A DNA stretch of 64,000 nt from Oscillospiraceae bacterium (GCA_910575265.1 CAJTEA010000004.1:1-64000); one strand, 5' to 3'; numbered from the stretch's first letter, positions 36,410 through 46,161 are shown. Numbers and translations: made by a program. The notes: generated from the letters alone by a model not told the origin.

Positions 36410-38392
36410 TTACCCGAGGGTTACCAGCAGATCGTCGGTGTTAACGGCGGTGCCCACAGCGGCGGCCACAGACTTGACGGTGCCGTCCACGGGGGCGGTG
36501 ACCTCAATCTCCATCTTCATGGCCTCCAGCACCACCAGCACATCGCCGGCCTTCACGGCCTGACCGGGCTTGCACTCCACCTTAAATACATTGCCGGGCA
36601 TGGGGCTGGGAACGGGGGTCTCCCCGGCGGCGGGGGCGGCGGGAGCGGGCGCGGCGGCAGGGGCCGGAGCTGGGGCGGGGGCCGCGGCGGGAGCCGGAGC
36701 GGCAACCGGCGCGGCGGCCACAGGAGCGGCAGGAGCCGCGGCGGGGGCGGGGCCGTCAGCGGCGGCGACGGATACCGCATACGCCTTGCCGTCAATGGTG
36801 ATGGTATAGGTGCCGGGGCAGGTGTCCATGGCGCCCATCACCAGATGGGGGGGCTGATAGCTGGCGGCAAAGGGCTGGATGGGCCGGGCGGTCACGCCGT
36901 TGGCCGCGGAAGCGGGCACGTTGGCGTAGTATACGTGGCCCTGCCAGGCGGGCATGGGGGGCAGGTCGGACGCCTTGGGCGCGGCGGGAGCGGCGGCCTT
37001 CTTGGGGTCCTCCTTCTTGGGGAAGCCGGCCTCCCGGTCCTTGAAGAAGGCCAGAGCCTGCTGGGGGAAGGCGATGTAGCTCAGCACATCCTCGTCACAC
37101 TTGGCGGTGTCGCCCAGCTCCTTCTTGGTCTTTTCAAACTCGGGCTCCAGAGAGTCGGCGAAGCGGCCCTCCACCACGGGGGTATCGCCCAGAATCTTCT
37201 TCTGAATCTTGGGGTCGATGGGGGCGGGGGTGCGGCCATACTCGCCCCGGCAGTAGGCCTTGATCTCCTTGCCCACCACCTTGTAGCGGCCGCCGGACAG
37301 CACGTTCTGCACGGCCTGAGAGCCCACCATCTGGCTGGTGGGGGTGACCAGCGGAGGATAGCCCAGGTCGGCGCGGACCTTGGGGGTCTCGGCCAGGGCC
37401 TCGTCCAGCTTGTCGATGGCGTTCATCATCTTCAGCTGGGAGATCAGGTTGGACAGCATGCCGCCGGGGATCTGATAGTTCAGGCACTGGGTGTCGGTAG
37501 CCATGGAGATGGGGTCCAGGGTGCCGTCCTTAATGAAGTCGGCCCGGACACCCTTGAAGAAGTCGGCCATCTGGATGAGCACCTTGTCGTCCAGATCCAC
37601 CTGATAGCCCAAGGAGCGCAGGGCATAGGCCAGGGTCTCGGTGGCGGGCTGGGCGGTGCCGCCGGACATGGGAGAGATGGCGGTGTCGATGACGTCGGCG
37701 CCCGCCTCCACGCCCTTCAGGCAGGTCATAAAGGCCAAGCCGGTGGTGCAGTGGGTGTGGATGACCAGGGGCAGCTCGGGCACGGCGTCCTTGATAGCGG
37801 ACACCAGATCATAGGACTCCTTGGGACCCATGATGCCGGCCATGTCCTTGATGCAGATGGATTTCACGCCCATGCTCTTCAGGTCCTTCACCATCTGGAC
37901 GTTCTTCTCCAGAGTGTGGACCGGGCTGGTGGTGAAGCAGATGGTGCCGGAGGCGTGGCCGCCCTGCTTGACCGTCTCGTCAATGGCCACCTCCAGGTTG
38001 CGGGCATCGTTCAGCGCGTCGAAGATACGGATAATGTCAATTCCGTTTTTGATGGAGTACTCCACAAACTTGCGCACCACATCATCGGGGTAGTGCTTGT
38101 AGCCCAGGATGTTCTGGCCGCGCAGCAGCATTTGCAGCTTGGTATTGGGCATCTTCTTGCGGATCTTCCGCAGCCGATCCCAGGGGTCCTCCTGCAAATA
38201 GCGCAGGCAGACATCAAAGGTGGCCCCGCCCCACACCTCGGCGGAATAGTAGCCGGCCTTGTCCATGGTTTCCAGGATGGGCTCAAACTTGCTGTAAGGC
38301 AGGCGGGTGGCGATCAGAGACTGGTTGGCGTCACGCAGGACGGTTTCGGTAAAGCCTACTTTTCTGGTCTTGCTGGAATTAGCCTTGCTCAT
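36410..38392 (-). CDS. oadA: oxaloacetate decarboxylase alpha chain with biotin carrier
   Basis: 660 residues. A carboxyltransferase TIM barrel (FTETVLRDANQSLIATRL at 14, metal-binding HTHCTTGLAF near 207), the OADA domain (about 290-460), an Ala/Pro-rich linker (about 540-590) and a biotinyl domain with the modified lysine in EAMKMEI near 627. Biotin-dependent decarboxylation of oxaloacetate to pyruvate, coupled to Na+ export when beta and gamma chains are present. None of those is in the window; pyruvate carboxylase subunit B is the alternative reading of the same architecture. TTGGAGG precedes the ATG. Confidence 0.88.
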   Translation of the reverse strand: MSKANSSKTRKVGFTETVLRDANQSLIATRLPYSKFEPILETMDKAGYYSAEVWGGATFDVCLRYLQEDPWDRLRKIRKKMPNTKLQMLLRGQNILGYKHYPDDVVRKFVEYSIKNGIDIIRIFDALNDARNLEVAIDETVKQGGHASGTICFTTSPVHTLEKNVQMVKDLKSMGVKSICIKDMAGIMGPKESYDLVSAIKDAVPELPLVIHTHCTTGLAFMTCLKGVEAGADVIDTAISPMSGGTAQPATETLAYALRSLGYQVDLDDKVLIQMADFFKGVRADFIKDGTLDPISMATDTQCLNYQIPGGMLSNLISQLKMMNAIDKLDEALAETPKVRADLGYPPLVTPTSQMVGSQAVQNVLSGGRYKVVGKEIKAYCRGEYGRTPAPIDPKIQKKILGDTPVVEGRFADSLEPEFEKTKKELGDTAKCDEDVLSYIAFPQQALAFFKDREAGFPKKEDPKKAAAPAAPKASDLPPMPAWQGHVYYANVPASAANGVTARPIQPFAASYQPPHLVMGAMDTCPGTYTITIDGKAYAVSVAAADGPAPAAAPAAPVAAAPVAAPAPAAAPAPAPAPAAAPAPAAPAAGETPVPSPMPGNVFKVECKPGQAVKAGDVLVVLEAMKMEIEVTAPVDGTVKSVAAAVGTAVNTDDLLVTLG

Positions 38393-38480
38393 AATAAATC
38401 GACCTCCAAATTACTCCCCGGAAGCAAACGGTCGGGGGAAGCTCGCCCCTTGGGGGCGGACGCTTTGTCGCTTGCTCTTT

Positions 38481-38509
38481 ATTTTAGTATAAACCTTCCA
38501 AGAAAGCAA
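38481..38509 (-). promoter_or_regulatory. promoter of oadA
   Basis: Minus strand TTGCTT (38509-38504), 17-bp spacer, TAAAAT (38486-38481). The roughly 80-nt leader contains a CGCCCC/GGGGCG hairpin. Confidence 0.7.
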
Positions 38510-38556
38510 GTCCCTACTTTGGAATATTCCAGGCTTTTTTCCGCGGTTTCTTGTGC

Positions 38557-38594
38557 AAAAAAACACCGCGGCAGCCTCCGGGCTCCGCGGCGTT
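38557..38594 (-). terminator. terminator of the 42-residue peptide gene
   Basis: AACGCCGCGG/CCGCGGTGTT stem (one wobble) on the minus strand followed by seven T. Ends the small-gene transcript before the oadA promoter. Confidence 0.88.
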
Positions 38595-38638
38595 CTCTCG
38601 TTCCCTCATCCGTGTCCTGTATTGACCGCAGGCGGCCC

Positions 38639-38767
38639 TCAGCGGTCGCTGCAGGTGTTATCCTCACTGGTATAGCTGGAATCATAGTTGAAAATCAGAT
38701 CGTCAATGTCCTTGTCCTCTCGGACCTTGGACCAGATACTGTTGACTTCCCGTTTGACCATCGTCAT
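38639..38767 (-). CDS. 42-residue acidic peptide, unknown function
   Basis: The ATG at 38767 has a perfect AAAGGAGG 8 nt upstream and the frame ends before a strong terminator, so this is a real translation unit. The peptide is soluble and polar: basic/hydrophobic start (MTMVKREVNSIWSKVRED), acidic middle (KDIDDLIFNYD) and a Ser/Thr-rich end with one Cys. No membrane segment and no leader-peptide codon run. Not recognised. It sits alone behind a 250-nt leader with an attenuator-like structure, which suggests the peptide itself is the regulated product. Confidence 0.7.
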   Translation of the reverse strand: MTMVKREVNSIWSKVREDKDIDDLIFNYDSSYTSEDNTCSDR

Positions 38768-38803
38768 ATCTCGCGCCTCCTTTCTATGGCAGCTGAAAAA
38801 TGG

Positions 38804-39014
38804 GTATAAAAATACCATCGTCCGCAACGCAAACGATGGAGAATAAGCGTTATTCAGCCCCGTCAGGCCGTACGCTTACGCACAGAACGCTCCAATCGTT
38901 TACAAATAAAGAAATCTCCCTGGGTGTTTCTACGCTGTCGCATCTGTGCCCACCTCGTTTCAAGTTAGATCCTTCTCAACAGGAGGTGCCGTTGGATTGC
39001 ACTCTCCGATTGAT
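38804..39014 (-). ncRNA. candidate cis-regulatory leader (terminator/antiterminator) of the 42-residue gene
   Basis: The minus-strand transcript from the promoter at 39049-39021 runs about 210 nt to an intrinsic terminator, CCATCGT (38839-38833) paired with ACGATGG (38821-38815), followed by TATTTTTATA. The 5' arm of that hairpin can pair instead with an upstream segment: AAACGATTGGAG (38901-38890) with CTCCATCGTTT (38841-38831), one bulge. The two folds exclude each other, the hallmark of a riboswitch or attenuator. I did not match the upstream part to any known class. Confidence 0.55.
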
Positions 39015-39020
39015 ACCATT

Positions 39021-39049
39021 ATTGTAAACCACTCGCTTGAGTTTGTCAA
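39021..39049 (-). promoter_or_regulatory. strong promoter of the 42-residue gene leader
   Basis: TTGACA (39049-39044), 17-bp spacer, TACAAT (39026-39021) on the minus strand. The 39050-39190 stretch to its right holds nothing I recognise. Confidence 0.8.
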
Positions 39050-39191
39050 GATATTTTTTGGCTTTTTATCAGACTTTTTTCCTGTCGCGAAATGCGATTT
39101 TGTCCCTCCATTTGTATCCACACACAAACAGTTCCGCATGAACCACACTCCGGCAGTACCCCTAAACATCAGTCAGGTGGTCTAAACCCCG

Positions 39192-39238
39192 AAAGCGCTT
39201 GACGCCGCAGGCGTTCAGCCTGCGGCGTCAAGCGCTTT
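39192..39238. terminator. 21-bp perfect hairpin beyond tRNA-Gln
   Basis: AAAGCGCTTGACGCCGCAGGC and its exact complement around GTTCA. It lies 8 nt past the 3' end of the tRNA gene on the minus strand and is the likely end of its transcript, although the T-run is only the TTT inside the stem. Confidence 0.6.
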
Positions 39239-39245
39239 ACATATT

Positions 39246-39319
39246 TGGCAGCGGGAGAAGGATTCGAACCCTCACAAACAGAGTCAGAGTCTGTCGTGCT
39301 ACCCTTACACAATCCCGCT
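39246..39319 (-). tRNA. tRNA-Gln (anticodon CUG)
   Basis: Cloverleaf on the minus strand: acceptor AGCGGGA/TCCCGCT, D-arm GTG...CAC, anticodon stem ACAGA/TCTGT with loop CTCTGAC giving anticodon CTG, T-arm GAGGG TTCGAAT CCTTC, discriminator G and an encoded CCA. Reads CAG codons, the preferred Gln codon in this GC-rich genome. Confidence 0.93.
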
Positions 39320-39418
39320 ATCCGGCCCCGCTCTCGCAAGGACGAATGCTATTATAGCAAAAGCACGGAAATTGTCAAGAGGTTTTTTTCAGTTTTTCAA
39401 AATATTTTCCAGGCAGTG

Positions 39419-40468
39419 TTATGGCTTTTGAGTTGAGAAGACGAACCGGGTCGTCTGGTCATACTTCTCCCCCGCTCTCAGGATCACGGTGGGGAATTCA
39501 GGCTGGTTGGGGGAATCGGGGTAATGCTGGGTCTCCAGGCAGTAGGCGCAGCGGGGGCCGTAAACCGCGCCGCCTTTGCCTTTCCGGCCCTCCTCCACGA
39601 AGTTGCAGGTATACAGCTGTATACCTGGACTGGTAGTTTCCACCTCCATCGCCACGCCGGAGGTCTTTCCCCAGACCCGGGCCGCCGGGCGCGGGACGCC
39701 GGATTGGCCGTCCACCACAAAGTTGTGATCGTAACCCTTTCCCCAGATCAGCTGCTGAAAGGGCTCTCCGATATGGGCGCCAATCGGGGTGGGCTGCCGC
39801 AGGTCCATGGGAGTGCCCTCCACCGGCTCCGCGCGGCCAAGGGGGATGCTGGTCTCGTCCGTGGGGGTGTACTGGCTGGCGTAGAGCTGGATTGTATGCT
39901 CCAGCGCCGAACCGCTCCCCTGGCCGTCCAGGGTAAAGTAACTGTGGTTGGTGAGATTACAGGGGGTATCCTGGTCGCAGGAGGCCTCATAGTGGATGGA
40001 CAGCGCCGCTCCCTCCAGAGCGTAGGTAACTTTAACGCTCAGATGGCCGGGGTAGCCCTCTTCCCCATCCGGGCTGTCCAGAGTCAGAACGGCCCTGTCA
40101 CCGGTCAGCTCCTCCACCTGCCAGACCCGATGGGAGTAGCCCCTGTTTCCGCCGTGAAGGTGGTTAGGGCCGTCGTTTACCGCCAGGGTATATTCCCGGC
40201 CGTTCAGCGTGAACCGGCCCTTGGCGATGCGGTTGGCAAAGCGGCCCACCGTCGCCCCCAGATAGCCCCCCTGTTCCTCATATTCTCTCAGGGTATCATA
40301 GCCCAGTACCACGTCCACCGCGCCCTCCCGGCCGGGAACGTTGAGGACGCGCAGAGTGGCGCCAAAGGTAATGATCTTACAGGACAGCAGGCCGTTATCC
40401 AGGGACAGCTCCCGCACCGGCTCCCCCTCTTTTGTTACACCAAACGGTATTCCAGCGGTTTCGCTCAT
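39419..40468 (-). CDS. galM: aldose 1-epimerase (mutarotase)
   Basis: 349 residues from the ATG at 40468 (AAAGGAG upstream). Interconverts alpha and beta anomers of galactose and glucose. Family blocks seen: ATVGRFANRIAKGRF (about 70), NDGPNHLHGGNRGYS with the catalytic His (about 95), CNLTNHSYFTLDGQG (about 165-180, second His), and YDHNFVVDG (about 240). Stands alone, not in a sugar operon. A TATACT -10 is seen just upstream. Confidence 0.94.
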   Translation of the reverse strand: MSETAGIPFGVTKEGEPVRELSLDNGLLSCKIITFGATLRVLNVPGREGAVDVVLGYDTLREYEEQGGYLGATVGRFANRIAKGRFTLNGREYTLAVNDGPNHLHGGNRGYSHRVWQVEELTGDRAVLTLDSPDGEEGYPGHLSVKVTYALEGAALSIHYEASCDQDTPCNLTNHSYFTLDGQGSGSALEHTIQLYASQYTPTDETSIPLGRAEPVEGTPMDLRQPTPIGAHIGEPFQQLIWGKGYDHNFVVDGQSGVPRPAARVWGKTSGVAMEVETTSPGIQLYTCNFVEEGRKGKGGAVYGPRCAYCLETQHYPDSPNQPEFPTVILRAGEKYDQTTRFVFSTQKP

Positions 40469-40533
40469 TATATCCGTCTCCTTTCCTGATATCCGCGCGT
40501 CCAGTATATCAGAATTTGGAGAAAAAAGCAACC

Positions 40534-40561
40534 GGGACAGTGGGCGTTTGCCCGCTGTCCC
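40534..40561 (-). terminator. terminator after the DUF421/DUF4363 pair
   Basis: GGGACAGTGGGC/GCCCGCTGTCCC, 12-bp stem with one wobble and a 4-base loop, followed on the minus strand by GGTTGCTTTTTT. Confidence 0.75.
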
Positions 40562-40567
40562 GTCCGG

Positions 40568-40948
40568 TTAAAGCACATTTACCACCGTCGGCTGTTCCAT
40601 CTCGGCCAGCAGCTCCAGCTGGGCCATCAGATCGGCGTTGGCGGCGTTGTACTGGTCGGGCTCCTGAAGCTCCAAATACTCCAGCACCGAACGAAAGGCC
40701 CGCAGAATCTGATCGGTGTCACTGTGACGCATAGCGGTGTGAAAATAAAAGTGGTTTTTTTGCCAGTCCTCATAGGCCTGCCGGGTAAGGAGTTCCGCCT
40801 TGTCCCAATCATCCTGTTTCGTCAGGGCCTGGGCCAGGCGCAGCTGTTCCCGCATGCTGTCAGTCAGGCTCTGGGCGTACCAGGCGTTGGCCAGGCTGGC
40901 CCCCAGCAGCGCCAGCAGAAGCGCCGCCGCAATCCAAAGTCGTTTCAT
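40568..40948 (-). CDS. DUF4363 family protein
   Basis: 126 residues: an N-terminal membrane anchor or signal (about 4-22, LWIAAALLLALLGASLANAW) and an all-helical extracytoplasmic domain with repeated polar helices (DDWDKAELLTRQAYEDWQKN; DQILRAFRSVLEYLEL), TPR-like in feel. Function unknown. It follows a DUF421 gene by 12 nt, a pairing frequent in Clostridia and often linked to sporulation or envelope functions; that link is inference. Confidence 0.85.
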   Translation of the reverse strand: MKRLWIAAALLLALLGASLANAWYAQSLTDSMREQLRLAQALTKQDDWDKAELLTRQAYEDWQKNHFYFHTAMRHSDTDQILRAFRSVLEYLELQEPDQYNAANADLMAQLELLAEMEQPTVVNVL

Positions 40949-40960
40949 TCCGGTCCCTCC

Positions 40961-41647
40961 TTACGCGCTTTCGTCCTTCCGGGCGAAGTAGACGGCGTCC
41001 GCCTCGTCCACCAGCAGGAGGAACACCTTTGATATATCCCCGCATCCCCGCTGGGCCAGCTGCTTTTCCAGCCAGGGACGGTCGTGGCCCAGGGACTTCA
41101 GATTCCGCTCCAGCAGACGGCCATCGCTGACCACCACCCGGGGCAGGCCGCCCTCTTCCACCGGCACCTTCAGATCCCGGGCGGTGGGGGGCTTCTGGTT
41201 GGCGTAGGGCAGGACAGACAACTGGCCGTTGGTCTCCAGAATGGCATATTTGATCTGGCTGATGTCCGTATAACCTTTAATCCGCAGCTCCTCCAGCAGC
41301 TCATCCACTGTGAGGCGGGTCTTGCTCATTTCCCGCTGGTCCAGTGTTCCGTTCTTGACCACCATGCTGGGCCGCCCGCACAGCGCCGCCCGGAATTTGA
41401 CGCTTTTCATGGTAAGCACCGACAGGATCATGGTCACCGACAGCAGCGTCAGGATGGGTACCACGCCGGTCAGCAGCGGGATGCCGTAATCCTGCATAGG
41501 CACTGAGGCCAAGTCAGCGATGATGAGGGACATCACCAGCTCGGAGGGCTCCAGCTCTCCCACCTGGCGCTTACCCATCAACCGCACCCCGGCGATAATG
41601 AGAATGTATAAAATAATGGTCCGAAAAAGGCCGGTAAACAAACACAT
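40961..41647 (-). CDS. DUF421/YetF-like membrane protein
   Basis: 228 residues. Three membrane segments in the first 80 residues (FRTIILYILIIAGVRLMGKRQVGELEP is the family start), then two soluble alpha/beta domains (CGRPSMVVKNGTLDQREM near 90, DISQIKYAILETNGQLSVLPYANQKPP near 130, and VVVSDGRLLERNLKSLG near 170). Typical YetF/YdfS length. Function not established; several relatives are sporulation-expressed. Operon with the DUF4363 gene. Confidence 0.9.
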   Translation of the reverse strand: MCLFTGLFRTIILYILIIAGVRLMGKRQVGELEPSELVMSLIIADLASVPMQDYGIPLLTGVVPILTLLSVTMILSVLTMKSVKFRAALCGRPSMVVKNGTLDQREMSKTRLTVDELLEELRIKGYTDISQIKYAILETNGQLSVLPYANQKPPTARDLKVPVEEGGLPRVVVSDGRLLERNLKSLGHDRPWLEKQLAQRGCGDISKVFLLLVDEADAVYFARKDESA

Positions 41648-41748
41648 CCCCTCCTGTCTGTTCAGTCTTTCCCGGCCTTTGGAGATTTATCCTGCGAATT
41701 GCCCAAATATCGCCTCCAAAATTAGTCAGAAAAAGGAATTTCTCCATC

Positions 41749-41777
41749 TTGCCAAGGAGCGGATTTTCCGATAAAAT
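41749..41777 (+). promoter_or_regulatory. promoter of carAB
   Basis: TTGCCA, 17-bp spacer, TAAAAT. The transcript would start near 41784, leaving a leader of only about 50 nt without a terminator hairpin, so no PyrR-type attenuator is seen. Confidence 0.7.
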
Positions 41778-41832
41778 AACTTGATTACGTATAGGTATCT
41801 TCAACTGGAACGGAAAGCGAGTGAACGAAAGA

Positions 41833-42915
41833 ATGAAAGCGACCTTGATCTTAGCCAACGGGAGCATCTTCTCCGGCACCAGCATCGGCTCCACCGAGAC
41901 GCGGGTGTGCGAGATGGTGTTCAACACCTCCATGACCGGCTATCAGGAGATTTTAACCGACCCCTCCTACGCCGGACAGGGGGTGGTCATGTCCTATCCC
42001 CTCATCGGCAACTACGGCGTCAACAGCGAGGACAACGAGTCCCGCCGGCCCTGGGCGGAGGCCTTTGTGGTCCGGCACCTGTCTCCCCGGGGGAGCAACT
42101 TCCGCTGCGAGGGCGACCTGGGCAGCTACCTGAAGGACCACAACATCACCGGCATCCAGGGTGTGGACACCCGGGCGCTGACCAAAATACTCCGCAGCGA
42201 GGGGAGCATGAACGGGATGCTCACCTGCGCGGAGCATTTTAATATCGCCCAGGCGCTGGAGGAGCTGAAGGCCTACAGGGTGGAGCATACCGTCCAGCGG
42301 GTCACCCGGCCGGAGCCGGAGGTTTTCCCCGCCTATGGCGAGGAGAAGTACCATGTGGCCATGATGGACTACGGCGTGAAGCAGCATATGATCGAGTGCC
42401 TGCGCCGCCGGGGCTGTAAGGTCACCGCCCTGCCCGCCTCCACCCCCGCCGAGACGGTGCTGTCCGGGGGATACGACGGCGTAATGCTGTCCAACGGCCC
42501 TGGCGACCCGGCTGAGAACACCGCCATCATTGAGGAGCTGAAAAAGCTGTATAACAGCGACATCCCCCTCTTTGGCGTCTGCCTGGGCCACCAGCTGCTG
42601 GCCCTGGCCACCGGCGCCAAAACCGGCCGGCTGGCTTACGGCCACCGGGGGGGCAACCACCCGGTTCGGGACGTGGAAAAGGGCCGGGTGTTCATCACCA
42701 GCCAGAACCACGGCTACATGGTGCTGGCCGACTCGGTGGACCCCGCCGTCGCTGAGGTGAGCCACGTCAACGTGAACGACGGCACCTGCGAGGGCCTGCG
42801 CTACAAGCGGCCCAACTGCTTTACCACCCAGTTCCACCCCGAGGCCAACGCCGGCCCCAAAGACACCGAGTATCTGTTCAACCGCTTCATTGATTCCATG
42901 GGAGGTGCCAAATAA
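41833..42915 (+). CDS. carA: carbamoyl-phosphate synthase small (glutaminase) subunit
   Basis: Releases ammonia from glutamine for CarB. About 360 residues. N-terminal domain [14 protein letters not shown] and [20 protein letters not shown]; class I amidotransferase with [14 protein letters not shown], oxyanion SNGPGDPAE, nucleophile Cys in [16 protein letters not shown], and catalytic His/Glu in [15 protein letters not shown] prefer the ATG at 41833; a GTG 12 nt upstream (41821) is also possible. The stop shares one base with the carB ATG. Confidence 0.95.
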   Translation: MKATLILANGSIFSGTSIGSTETRVCEMVFNTSMTGYQEILTDPSYAGQGVVMSYPLIGNYGVNSEDNESRRPWAEAFVVRHLSPRGSNFRCEGDLGSYLKDHNITGIQGVDTRALTKILRSEGSMNGMLTCAEHFNIAQALEELKAYRVEHTVQRVTRPEPEVFPAYGEEKYHVAMMDYGVKQHMIECLRRRGCKVTALPASTPAETVLSGGYDGVMLSNGPGDPAENTAIIEELKKLYNSDIPLFGVCLGHQLLALATGAKTGRLAYGHRGGNHPVRDVEKGRVFITSQNHGYMVLADSVDPAVAEVSHVNVNDGTCEGLRYKRPNCFTTQFHPEANAGPKDTEYLFNRFIDSMGGAK

Positions 42916-45900
42916 TGCCCAAGTATTCCGATATTAAAAAGGTACTGGTGCTGGGCTCCGGCCCCATTGTCATCGGCCAGGCCGCCGAATTTGACTACGC
43001 CGGCACTCAGGCCTGCCGGGCTTTGAAGGAGGAGGGCCTGGAGGTGGTTCTGGTCAACTCCAACCCCGCCACCATCATGACCGACAAGGACATCGCCGAC
43101 CATGTGTATATCGAGCCGCTGAACATCCACTCGGTCACCCAGGTTATCGAGATGGAGCGGCCCGACTCCATCCTGCCCACTCTGGGCGGTCAGACCGGCC
43201 TGAATCTGGCTATGGCCCTCCACGAGAACGGCGTGCTGGAGCGGTACGGCGTCCGCCTGCTGGGCACCTCCCCCGAGTCCATCCGCAAGGCGGAGGACCG
43301 CCAGGGCTTTAAGGACTGCATGGAGTCCATCCACCAGCCCTGCGTCACCTCCCTGGTGGTGGAGAGCGTGAAGGACGCGGTGGACTTCGCCGAGAGCATC
43401 GGCTACCCCGTTATCGTCCGCCCCGCCTATACCCTGGGGGGCACCGGCGGCGGCATCGCCTATGACCGGGCCTCCCTGGAGGAGATCTCCGAACGGGGCA
43501 TCAACCTGTCCCGGGTGGGCCAGGTGCTCATTGAGCGGTGCATTGCCGGCTGGAAGGAAATCGAGTTTGAGGTCATGCGGGACGGCGCCGGCAACGTCAT
43601 CACCATCTGCTCCATGGAGAACATCGACCCGGTGGGCGTCCACACCGGCGACTCCATCGTGGTGGCCCCCGCCCAGACCCTGGCCAACAAGGAGTTCCAG
43701 ATGCTCCGCTCCGCCGCCCTGGACATCATCTCCGCCCTGGAGATCGAGGGCGGGTGCAACGTGCAGTTCGCCCTGAACCCGGACTCCTTTGAGTACGCCG
43801 TCATTGAGGTCAACCCCCGGGTGTCCCGTTCCTCCGCCCTGGCCTCCAAAGCGACGGGCTACCCCATTGCGAAAGTGGCCGCCAAGGTGGCCCTGGGCTA
43901 TACTCTGGACGAGATTCCCAACGCTGTCACCGGCAAAACCACCGCCTGCTTTGAGCCCACCATCGACTACTGCGTGCTGAAAATCCCCCGCCTACCCTTC
44001 GACAAGTTCACCACCGCCAGCCGCACCCTGGGCACCCAGATGAAGGCCACCGGCGAGGTGATGGCCATCGCCAACTCCTTCGAGGGGGCGGTGATGAAGG
44101 CCATCCGCTCTCTGGAGCTGAACGTCCGGGCGCTGAAGCTGGACAAGCTGGAGGGGCTGTACACCGACGAGATTGAGGAGCTGCTGGTCAACGTTACCGA
44201 CGAGCGGCTGTTCGTGGTGGCCGAAGCCCTGCGCCGGGGCTTCTCCCCCCAGAAGATTTACTCCATCACCAAGATGGACATCTGGTTCCTGGACGGCTTC
44301 AAGCGCATCATCGACATGGAGGAGGAGCTGAAGCGCTGCAAGGGGGAGCCGGACATCGACACCCTGAAACGGGCCAAGGAGATGTGTTTCGCCGACAGCT
44401 ACATCGGCGCCCTGTGCGGCATGGCCCAGGCCGACGTGAAGGCCCTGCGGGAGCGGTACGGCATCATCCCCGCTTTCAAGATGGTGGACACCTGCGCCGC
44501 CGAGTTTGACGCGGAGACTCCCTACTACTACTCCACCTACGACGGGGAGAACGAGGCCCGGGACGACGGGTCCGGCCGGAAAAAGGTGCTGGTGCTGGGC
44601 TCCGGCCCCATCCGCATCGGCCAGGGCATTGAGTTTGACTACTGCTCCGTCCACTCCGTGTGGGCGCTGAAAAAGCTGGGCTGTGAGACGATTATCGTCA
44701 ACAACAACCCCGAAACCGTCTCCACCGACTTCGACGTGGCCGACAAGCTGTACTTTGAGCCCCTCACCGCCGAGGACGTGCAGAACATCGTGGAGCAGGA
44801 AAAACCCTGGGGGGCGGTGGTCCAGTTCGGCGGGCAGACCGCCATCAAGCTGGCCAAGGCCCTCACCGATATGGGCGTTCAAATCCTGGGCACCTCCTCC
44901 GACGGCGTGGACGCCGCCGAGGACCGGGAGCGTTTCGACGAGATTTTGCAGAAGTGCGGCATCCCCCGGGCCAAGGGCAGAACCATCTTCACCACCGAGG
45001 AGGCCCTTGCCGCCGCCAACGAGCTGGGCTATCCTGTGCTGGTCCGCCCCTCCTACGTGCTGGGCGGTCAGGGCATGGAAATCGCCTACTCCGACCGGAA
45101 CATCGAGGAGTTCATGAAAATCATCAACATGACCGTCCAGGAGCACCCCATCCTGGTGGACAAGTACCTGATGGGCCGGGAGCTGGAGGTGGACGGCGTG
45201 TTCGACGGGGAGGATATCCTGATCCCCGGCATTATGGAGCACGTGGAGCGGGCCGGGGTCCACTCCGGGGACTCCATCGCCGTCTACCCGCCCCTCCACC
45301 TGGAGGACAAGCACCGGGAGCTGATTTTGCGCCACACCAAGAATATGGCCAAACACCTGGGGGTCATCGGGCTGATCAACGCCCAGTATATCCTGTACAA
45401 CGACGACATCTACGTCATTGAGGTCAACCCCCGCTCCTCCCGGACCATCCCCTATATCTCCAAGGTCACCGGCGTGCCCATCATCGACCTGGCCACCCGG
45501 GTCATGCTGGGCGAGAAGCTGAAGGACATGGAGTATGGCGCCGGCCTCTACAAGGAGGCCAGCTACTACGCCGTGAAGGCCCCAGTGTTCTCCTTTGAGA
45601 AGCTCACCGACGTAGACACCGGCCTTGGCCCGGAGATGAAGTCCACCGGCGAGGTGCTGGGCCTGGCCGAGACCTATCCCCAGGCCCTGCTGAAGGCCTT
45701 CAAGGGCTCCGGTATGCGGGCCCCCAAGAAGGGCGGACGGGTCATCATCACCGTGAAGGATGAGGACAAGAGCGAGAGCATCGCCATCGCCCGGGGCTTT
45801 GAGGAGATGGGCGTGGAGCTCTACGCCACCGCCGGCACCTGTCAGACCCTCGCCGACGCGGGCATCGAGTGCAAGGTGGTCAACCGGGTGTCCCAGGCCC

Positions 45901-46124
45901 ACCCCAACATCCTGGACATGATCGCCTCGGGCACCGTGGACCTGATTATCAACACCCCCACCCGTGGCCGCAAGCACGACTCCGACGGCTTCCGCATTCG
46001 CCGCTCCGCCGTGGAGCACGGCGTGGGCTGCGTCACCTCGGTGGATACCGCCCGGGCCCTGCTTACCGTCCGCCAGCAGAGCCGCAGCGAGGATTTGACC
46101 CCTATTGACATTACGAAAATTTAA
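42915..46124 (+). CDS. carB: carbamoyl-phosphate synthase large subunit
   Basis: 1069 residues, full length. Two homologous synthetase halves, each opening VLVLGSGPI(V/R)IGQ (about 11 and 557), with ATP-grasp blocks ([24 protein letters not shown]), and a C-terminal MGS-like allosteric domain (about 940-1060, [21 protein letters not shown]). Makes carbamoyl phosphate for pyrimidines and arginine. Translationally coupled to carA; no other pyr or arg genes adjoin on this strand. Confidence 0.97.
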   Translation: MPKYSDIKKVLVLGSGPIVIGQAAEFDYAGTQACRALKEEGLEVVLVNSNPATIMTDKDIADHVYIEPLNIHSVTQVIEMERPDSILPTLGGQTGLNLAMALHENGVLERYGVRLLGTSPESIRKAEDRQGFKDCMESIHQPCVTSLVVESVKDAVDFAESIGYPVIVRPAYTLGGTGGGIAYDRASLEEISERGINLSRVGQVLIERCIAGWKEIEFEVMRDGAGNVITICSMENIDPVGVHTGDSIVVAPAQTLANKEFQMLRSAALDIISALEIEGGCNVQFALNPDSFEYAVIEVNPRVSRSSALASKATGYPIAKVAAKVALGYTLDEIPNAVTGKTTACFEPTIDYCVLKIPRLPFDKFTTASRTLGTQMKATGEVMAIANSFEGAVMKAIRSLELNVRALKLDKLEGLYTDEIEELLVNVTDERLFVVAEALRRGFSPQKIYSITKMDIWFLDGFKRIIDMEEELKRCKGEPDIDTLKRAKEMCFADSYIGALCGMAQADVKALRERYGIIPAFKMVDTCAAEFDAETPYYYSTYDGENEARDDGSGRKKVLVLGSGPIRIGQGIEFDYCSVHSVWALKKLGCETIIVNNNPETVSTDFDVADKLYFEPLTAEDVQNIVEQEKPWGAVVQFGGQTAIKLAKALTDMGVQILGTSSDGVDAAEDRERFDEILQKCGIPRAKGRTIFTTEEALAAANELGYPVLVRPSYVLGGQGMEIAYSDRNIEEFMKIINMTVQEHPILVDKYLMGRELEVDGVFDGEDILIPGIMEHVERAGVHSGDSIAVYPPLHLEDKHRELILRHTKNMAKHLGVIGLINAQYILYNDDIYVIEVNPRSSRTIPYISKVTGVPIIDLATRVMLGEKLKDMEYGAGLYKEASYYAVKAPVFSFEKLTDVDTGLGPEMKSTGEVLGLAETYPQALLKAFKGSGMRAPKKGGRVIITVKDEDKSESIAIARGFEEMGVELYATAGTCQTLADAGIECKVVNRVSQAHPNILDMIASGTVDLIINTPTRGRKHDSDGFRIRRSAVEHGVGCVTSVDTARALLTVRQQSRSEDLTPIDITKI

Positions 46125-46129
46125 GCATC

Positions 46130-46157
46130 GAACCCCCCGGCGTGAGCCGGGGGGTTC
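46130..46157. terminator. terminator between carB and pyrG
   Basis: GAACCCCCCGGC/GCCGGGGGGTTC, 12-bp perfect stem with a GTGA loop, between convergent genes. TTCTTC follows on the plus strand. Confidence 0.8.
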
Positions 46158-46161
46158 TTCA

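Noticed and set aside
36600-36770. Short repeated GCGGGAGC-type units that look like a repeat array
   Set aside because: They encode the Ala/Pro linker of OadA; no spacers, so neither CRISPR nor a non-coding repeat.
36329-38809. An 826-codon open frame on the plus strand rich in Gly/His/Leu
   Set aside because: It is the reverse strand of oadA (including its Ala/Pro linker), has no family-like sequence, and oadA has all catalytic motifs.
38960-39169. A 69-codon minus-strand frame to the right of the small-gene promoter
   Set aside because: No ribosome site, overlaps the promoter, composition not coding-like.
39192-39319. tRNA-Gln with an adjacent 21-bp palindrome as an element attachment site
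   Set aside because: No integrase, no partial tRNA duplicate and no foreign DNA beside it; the palindrome fits a terminator.
41778-41832. Search for an ANTAR or PyrR attenuator before carAB
   Set aside because: The leader is about 50 nt and holds no terminator or hexaloop hairpin.
43992-46019. A 675-codon open frame on the minus strand
   Set aside because: Antisense of carB; low-complexity Gly/Val/Leu/His sequence typical of reverse frames in GC-rich genes.
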